A stretch of DNA of 10,329 nt from assembly GCA_013812695.1 (NCBI GenBank), contig JACCSZ010000140.1, positions 1 to 10,329 on the forward strand. The letters run 5' to 3'. Under the pieces are notes generated by a model, which was given only the letters and a program-made list of their open reading frames with translations, searched no databases and had not been told where the DNA came from. Below are positions 5,801 to 10,329 of the stretch, in pieces. This DNA is from Gemmatimonadales bacterium (GTDB lineage Bacteria > Gemmatimonadota > Gemmatimonadetes > Gemmatimonadales > GWC2-71-9). Each line of letters begins with the position of its first letter. Position 1 is the first letter of the stretch. The translations under genes were made by a program, and so were the position numbers.

Positions 5801-8800
5801 TCAGCCGGGGATGACCGCGCGACGGCCCGGAGCCGGTTCAAGGTGCAAGCCGTCACCTACGGCCGCGTACTCCGGCGCAACCTCCCGCTCGCCATACAGC
5901 CAGTACAGCGCCGGCAGGACCACCATGTTGAGCGCCGTCGCCGAGAGGAGGCCGCCGAGGATCACGATGGCCATCGGCGTCTGCAGCTCGTTGCCCGGCT
6001 CCCCGCCGCCCAGCGCCAGCGGAACGAGCGCGAGCCCGGCGGTCAGCGCCGTCATCAGAATGGGCGAGAGCCGTTCCAGCGATCCGCGGACCACCGCCTC
6101 CCGGAATGAGGCCCCCTCGGCCAGCAGATGCCGGTAATGGGCGACCAGCAGGATGCCGTTCCGGGTCGCGATGCCGAAGAGAGTCACGAATCCCACCAGT
6201 GACGCGATGCTCACGACCCCGCCGGTGAGGAGCACTGCCGCGACACCGCCGATCAGCGCGAGCGGCAGGTTGGCCATCACCAGCGCGGCGGTGCGGGTCG
6301 AGCGGAATTCGGCGTAGAGGATGAGGAAGATCGCCGCGATGGACAGGAGCGAGAGCGCGCCGAGCACCCGCGTCGCCTCGCCCTGGCTCTCGAATTGCCC
6401 GCCGTAGGCGATGTGGTAGCCCGGCGGCAGCGTCACCCGCTCGGCCACGACCCGCTGGATGTCGGCCACGGTGCTCCCCAGGTCGCGGCCGGCCACGTTC
6501 GCCTGCACCACGATCTTCCGCTGCACGTTCTCGCGCGAGATCGTGTTCGGGCCACGGGTCACGCCGATCGTGGCGAGCTCTGAGAGCGGCACCTTCTGTC
6601 CGGTCGGCGTGTCGAACGCGACGCCCCCGATCGCCTCGGCGTTGGCGCGGAGCCCGGGCGGGAAGCGGACGACCAGATCGTAGCTCCGGCCCTCTTCCAG
6701 CACCTGCGACACCGTCTCGCCGTTGAAGGCCACGTCGATCGCCTCGGCAAGTTGACCCACGGTCATTCCGTAGCGCGCCATGGCCCCTCGATCGGCCCGG
6801 ATCTGGAGCTGCGGTACGTCCATCTGCTGCTCGAGCTGGAGGTCGGCCACGCCGGACACCCGCTGCATCGCGTCGCGCACCCCGGCCCCCACCTGCCGGA
6901 GCTCATAGAGATCGGGCCCGAAGATCTTGACCGCGATGTTGGCGCGGGTGCCCGAGAGCATGTGGTCGATCCGGTGGCCGATGGGCTGCCCGATCGTGAC
7001 GCTGGTGCCCGGGATCGCCGAGAACTCGCGCCGGAGCTCGTCGAAGAGCCGCTCCTTGTCCACGTCCGCCTTGAGCGTGACGTCGATCTCGGCGGCGTTG
7101 ACCCCCTGCGCGTGCTCGTCGAGCTCGGCGCGGCCCTGGCGCCGGTCGGTGTTGTCGACCCCCGAGTCGGCGAGGAGGATCCGCTCCACCCGCCGGCCGA
7201 TCGCGTCGGATTCTTCGAGCGACGTCCCCGGCACCGTCACCACGGAGACGGTGAGCGCGCCCTCATTGAACTCGGGCAGAAACGACGAGCCGAGGAGCGG
7301 CAGCGAGGCGATCGCCGCGAGCAGCGCGATGCCGGCCGCCGCCAGTACCTGCCGGGGCCGGGCGAGAGTCCACTCGAGGATCCGGCCATAGCGCTTCTTC
7401 AGCCAGTGGACCAGGCGGCTCTCCCGCTCCTCCTGCACGGCCTTGGCGTTCGGCAGCAGGTAGGCGCACAGGACCGGCGTCACCGTCACGGCCACGAGCA
7501 GCGAGGCCAGGATCGCGACCACGTAGGCGAAGCCGAGCGGCCGGAGCAGCCGGCCTTCGACCCCACCGAGAAAGAAGAGCGGCAGGAAGACCACGATGAT
7601 GATGAGCGTGGCGTTGACGATCGACGCGCGGATCTCCCGGGACGCCTCGTAGATCACCCGCAAGGCGGGCCGTCGCTCGTCCTCCGGCAGGTGATGGTTC
7701 TCCTTGAGTCGCCGAAACACGTTCTCGACGTCGATGATCGCGTCGTCCACCAGCGCGCCGATCGCGATCGCCATGCCGCCCAGCGTCATGGTGTTGATCG
7801 TGATGCCCAGCAGCTTCATGGCGAAGATCGCCACGAGGAGCGAGAGCGGGATCGCCACGATCGAGATCGCGGTCGTGCGGAAGTTCCAGAGGAACAGGAA
7901 CAGGATCACCACGACGAGGATGGCGCCGTCGCGCAGCGCCTCGATGACGTTGTCGATGGCGACCGCGATGAAGCTCGACTGGCGGAAGAGCTCCGAGCGG
8001 ATCGCCATGCCATCGGGCAGCGCCCGCTGGACGTCGGCCAGCTCGGTCTCGATCCGCCGGGTCAGCTCGAGCGTGTTGGCGCCCGGCTGCTTCTGGACGG
8101 CCAGCACCACGCCGGGCTCGGCGTTCACGGAGCCCTCGCCGTACTTGGGCGCCGCGCCCACCACGACCTCCGCCACCTGGCTCAGGAGCACCGGCACCCC
8201 GCCCCGCACCGCCACCACGGTCCGGGCGATATCGTCGGCGCGCTGCACCCGGCCGATCCCGCGGATCACGTATTCCTGCCCCCGGTCCATGTAGACGCCG
8301 CCCGAGGCGTTCGCGTTCGAGCCCGCGGCGGCGCGCAACACCTGCTCGAGCGTGACCCCCGTGGCCAGCATGCGCGCGGGATCGGCGAGGACCTGATACT
8401 GCTTCACCTCTCCGCCGATGGGGATCACCTGCGCGACGCCCGGCACCGCCAGCAGCCGGCGCCGGAGGGTCCAGTCCGCCACCGTCCGGAGCTCCTGCGG
8501 CGATTGCGTGCCGGTGAGCCCGATCATCATGATCTCACCCATGACGGACGAGACCGGTGCCAGCACGGGCGCGCTGATGCCGGCCGGGAGCCCGGTCGCC
8601 ACGGTCTGGAGCTTCTCGCTCACGATCTGGCGGGCCCGGAAGATGTCGGTGCCCCAGTCGAACTCGACCCACACCACCGAGATGCCCTGCGCCGTCGAGG
8701 AGCGGACCCGCCGGATCCCGGTGGCGCCGTTCACGGCCGTCTCGATCGGAAAGGAGACGAGCGTCTCGACCTCTTCGGGCGCCATGCCGTGCGCCTCGGT

Positions 8801-8950
8801 CAGGACGGTGACGGTCGGCGCGGTGAGGTCGGGGAACACGTCCACCGGCATTCGTGCGGCGGTCCACGACCCGGCCACGAGCAGGATCGCCGACGCGGCG
8901 AGCACGATGACGCGGTTCTGGAGCGACCACGCGATGAGACGGTTGAGCAT
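5801..8950 (-). CDS. Heavy-metal RND efflux permease (CusA/CzcA family)
   Basis: 1049-aa inner-membrane pump of the resistance-nodulation-division superfamily, full length for the family. It starts with LQNRVIVLAASAILL (TM1), then MPVDVFPDLTAPTVTVLTEA (34-53) and a large periplasmic loop. TM2-6 cover about 338-500, with the proton-relay helix IGALVDDAIIDVEN (397-410) holding D402, D403, D407 and E409. A second periplasmic loop begins with FLPEFNEG (557-564), and a second membrane half starts near 866. VDDAIIDVENVFRRL places it in the heavy-metal group rather than the drug-efflux AcrB group. Of the three copper-binding Met of E. coli CusA, the first position looks like Val in ALTVSVV, the second region reads RIDHMLSG, and the third seems kept in ARYGMTV (725-731). 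A pure Cu/Ag substrate is therefore not assured; Zn, Co, Ni, Cd or a mixed range is possible. It follows the adaptor gene directly and is coupled to it. Residues 620-663 are duplicated at 5400-5533. Confidence 0.95.
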   Translation of the reverse strand: MLNRLIAWSLQNRVIVLAASAILLVAGSWTAARMPVDVFPDLTAPTVTVLTEAHGMAPEEVETLVSFPIETAVNGATGIRRVRSSTAQGISVVWVEFDWGTDIFRARQIVSEKLQTVATGLPAGISAPVLAPVSSVMGEIMMIGLTGTQSPQELRTVADWTLRRRLLAVPGVAQVIPIGGEVKQYQVLADPARMLATGVTLEQVLRAAAGSNANASGGVYMDRGQEYVIRGIGRVQRADDIARTVVAVRGGVPVLLSQVAEVVVGAAPKYGEGSVNAEPGVVLAVQKQPGANTLELTRRIETELADVQRALPDGMAIRSELFRQSSFIAVAIDNVIEALRDGAILVVVILFLFLWNFRTTAISIVAIPLSLLVAIFAMKLLGITINTMTLGGMAIAIGALVDDAIIDVENVFRRLKENHHLPEDERRPALRVIYEASREIRASIVNATLIIIVVFLPLFFLGGVEGRLLRPLGFAYVVAILASLLVAVTVTPVLCAYLLPNAKAVQEERESRLVHWLKKRYGRILEWTLARPRQVLAAAGIALLAAIASLPLLGSSFLPEFNEGALTVSVVTVPGTSLEESDAIGRRVERILLADSGVDNTDRRQGRAELDEHAQGVNAAEIDVTLKADVDKERLFDELRREFSAIPGTSVTIGQPIGHRIDHMLSGTRANIAVKIFGPDLYELRQVGAGVRDAMQRVSGVADLQLEQQMDVPQLQIRADRGAMARYGMTVGQLAEAIDVAFNGETVSQVLEEGRSYDLVVRFPPGLRANAEAIGGVAFDTPTGQKVPLSELATIGVTRGPNTISRENVQRKIVVQANVAGRDLGSTVADIQRVVAERVTLPPGYHIAYGGQFESQGEATRVLGALSLLSIAAIFLILYAEFRSTRTAALVMANLPLALIGGVAAVLLTGGVVSIASLVGFVTLFGIATRNGILLVAHYRHLLAEGASFREAVVRGSLERLSPILMTALTAGLALVPLALGGGEPGNELQTPMAIVILGGLLSATALNMVVLPALYWLYGEREVAPEYAAVGDGLHLEPAPGRRAVIPG
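6961..7094. repeat. 134-bp segment duplicated downstream (copy 2, inside the permease gene)
   Basis: Presumed source of the copy at 5400-5533. It encodes permease residues about 620-663 in the second periplasmic loop. Because the two copies are direct repeats, recombination between them would remove the whole C-terminal third of the pump and leave a fused short frame. Confidence 0.93.
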
Positions 8951-8961
8951 GGCGCCTCCTA
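8951..8961 (-). promoter_or_regulatory. Stop/Shine-Dalgarno overlap TAGGAGG coupling adaptor and permease
   Basis: Read on the minus strand, TAGGAGGCGCC precedes the permease ATG. TAG is the adaptor stop, and AGGAGG sharing its last two bases is a near-perfect ribosome binding site five bases before the start. Ribosomes ending the adaptor are thus placed to start the permease, favouring matched amounts of the two subunits. Confidence 0.85.
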
Positions 8962-10329
8962 GTGCTCGTGGCCGTGAGCGGGAACGCTCGTCGAGAGCGA
9001 GGCGAGCCGGACCTGATAGGCCGCGCCGGTGACCACCCGTTCGCCGGCCTTGATGCCCGACCGCACGAGCGTTCGGCCGCCGCTCGCGCCACCCACGTCG
9101 AGTTCGCGCTTTTCGAAGCGCTCACCCTCCGGCTGCACGTACGCGACGGGACGTCCGTCCTCCTCGAGGATCGCGGACGAGGGGATGACCACCCCATCGG
9201 CCACTTGCCCAGTCCCGACGGCGACCTGCGCGTTCATGCCGATCTTGAGCTCCCCGTCCGGATTGGCGACCTCGTAGATCACGGGCACGGTGCGCGAGAC
9301 GGAATCGATGACGCTGCCGACCGAGACGGTCCGGCGCACCCGCCGCGTAGCGTCACTCCCCGGCACCCGGAACGTGGCCTCGCGCCTGGCGCTCACCCGC
9401 ACGGCGTCGGCGGCGGGCACGTTGGCCTCGAGCCAGACGACCGCCGGGTCGACCACCGTGAACAGCTCCGCGCCGGCCTCGACCCGGGTGCCCGGGACGA
9501 GGCTACGCGATGCCACCACGCCGGCGATCGGGGCCCGGATCACCACGCGGCCGTCCGCCCGCGCGGTTCCGCTCGCGCCGAACCCCGCGAGCGTCTCGCG
9601 AGCCGCCGCAAGCCGGATATCGGCCTCGTGCACTCGCCGCTGGGGGACGGCCTCCACCGCGTAGAGCCGAACGGCTCGGGCGCGCTCGTCCTCCGCCTCT
9701 CGGAGCTCGGCCCGCGCCTCAGCGTAGGCGCTGCCGCCTTCGCCGAGCGCGGGCGTGAGCAGACCCAGCACCTGCCCCCTGGTCACCCGCTGGCCCGGCG
9801 CCGGCGACCGCGCCGACCCGCTGGTCTCGACGATGCCTGCGATGGGCGCCGCAATGCGCGCCATGCGCCCGCCCGCGGGCACGAGCTGACCCGTCGCCTG
9901 GAACGACTCCAACACCCGGCCGGTGGTCGCGAATGCCGTGGCCAGCCCGGGCGTCTTCCACTGCTGTTCCTTGAGAAACCTGATCCCGCCCGCGTCGCCG
10001 CCCTCGTCTTTCGGCGCGTCTGCAGCACTGGCGTAGACGCGGAGATCGGGCACCCGCATGACGTCGCGTGCCTGCGGGCTCTCGACCGTGATCGTGAGAT
10101 CGTAGACACCCGCGCGCGTGAACGCCGGCGCCGGGCCGTAGATGCCCGGCGAGCGCGGCCCCTCCTGCGCCACGATGACGGGCTCGCCACCGCTCCGGGG
10201 CTCGAACCGCAGCGTGATGCGGCCGGAGCGCAGCGGCGCGAAGTCGGTGAGATCGGTCAGGTGCACGGCGAACTTGTCCGGCGCGCCGACGATCAACGCC
10301 GGGTGCTCCATGAACAGCTCGGTCGAGTC
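8959..10329 (-). CDS. RND efflux periplasmic adaptor (CusB-like), 5' end cut by window edge
   Basis: Membrane-fusion subunit that links the RND permease to an outer-membrane channel. The frame stays open to the last base of the window (DSTELF precedes MEHPALIVG), so the Met at 10311 is internal and the signal or lipid peptide lies outside. Counting from that Met: an N-terminal beta domain (about 1-95; TELFMEHPALIVG, FAVHLTDLTDF) like that of CusB-type adaptors with an extended sensor domain; a linker rich in Asp/Gly; FATTGRVLESFQATGQL (127-143); lipoyl half-motifs AAPIAGIVETSG (154-165) and IRAPIAGVVASRSLVPG (258-274); between them a short alpha-helical hairpin (about 195-245); a beta-barrel with WLEANVP (293-299); and a membrane-proximal domain with VVIPSSAILEEDGRPVAYV (374-392). 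The C-terminus HGHEH is His-rich and may bind metal. No typical N-terminal copper Met motif can be judged here. Its stop overlaps the permease ribosome binding site. Confidence 0.93.
   Translation of the reverse strand, partial: DSTELFMEHPALIVGAPDKFAVHLTDLTDFAPLRSGRITLRFEPRSGGEPVIVAQEGPRSPGIYGPAPAFTRAGVYDLTITVESPQARDVMRVPDLRVYASAADAPKDEGGDAGGIRFLKEQQWKTPGLATAFATTGRVLESFQATGQLVPAGGRMARIAAPIAGIVETSGSARSPAPGQRVTRGQVLGLLTPALGEGGSAYAEARAELREAEDERARAVRLYAVEAVPQRRVHEADIRLAAARETLAGFGASGTARADGRVVIRAPIAGVVASRSLVPGTRVEAGAELFTVVDPAVVWLEANVPAADAVRVSARREATFRVPGSDATRRVRRTVSVGSVIDSVSRTVPVIYEVANPDGELKIGMNAQVAVGTGQVADGVVIPSSAILEEDGRPVAYVQPEGERFEKRELDVGGASGGRTLVRSGIKAGERVVTGAAYQVRLASLSTSVPAHGHEH

Noticed and set aside
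6752..8962. Very long plus-strand open frame (736 codons) opposite the RND permease gene.
   Set aside because: It is rich in Arg, His, Asp and Gly with no domain, and is the antisense of a gene with strong third-position GC bias. The minus strand carries the clear RND family protein.

Overview
The window is GC-rich (roughly two-thirds G+C or more by eye) bacterial DNA that reads as part of a metal/oxyanion-resistance island. The gene families (CopB-type P1B ATPase, heavy-metal RND pump with an extended adaptor, ChrA, DUF1259 lipoprotein, DinB-like protein) show a Gram-negative-type envelope. The style of the adaptor's N-terminal domain would suit a phylum such as Gemmatimonadota, but this taxonomic guess is weak inference.

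Layout. (1) 1-1680, plus: the 3' part of a copper-type P1B ATPase, cut by the left window edge. (2) 1697-2206, minus: a small DinB-superfamily protein, convergent with the ATPase. (3) 2207-3033: no intact gene. It holds the decayed remains of an XRE/HTH regulator on the minus strand (about 2311-2514, three frames and one in-frame stop), a CCATG tandem repeat, and on the plus strand a ChrA-like membrane fragment abutting a ChrB-like C-terminal fragment. (4) 3034-5223, plus: a DUF1259 lipoprotein and an intact chromate transporter ChrA, nine bases apart and probably one operon. (5) 5224-5800: a short chimeric relic on the minus strand with a strong ribosome binding site, a signal-peptide-like start, a probable frameshift in a six-base homopolymer, and a 134-bp near-identical copy of an internal piece of the neighbouring RND pump gene. 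(6) 5801-10329, minus: an RND permease (1049 aa) preceded by its periplasmic adaptor. The adaptor runs off the right edge, and the two genes are coupled through a TAGGAGG stop/Shine-Dalgarno overlap.

Function. The ATPase exports copper across the inner membrane. The RND permease and adaptor would move metal ions from periplasm or cytoplasm outward through an outer-membrane channel that is not in this window. ChrA exports chromate. The relics suggest an older chrB/chrA-type locus with its own regulator, eroded and replaced by the present DUF1259-ChrA pair. I found no tRNA, rRNA, CRISPR array or intact insertion sequence. The most notable material is the decayed and chimeric DNA between the intact operons rather than a clearly new system; the DUF1259-ChrA pairing is the best candidate for an under-described function.
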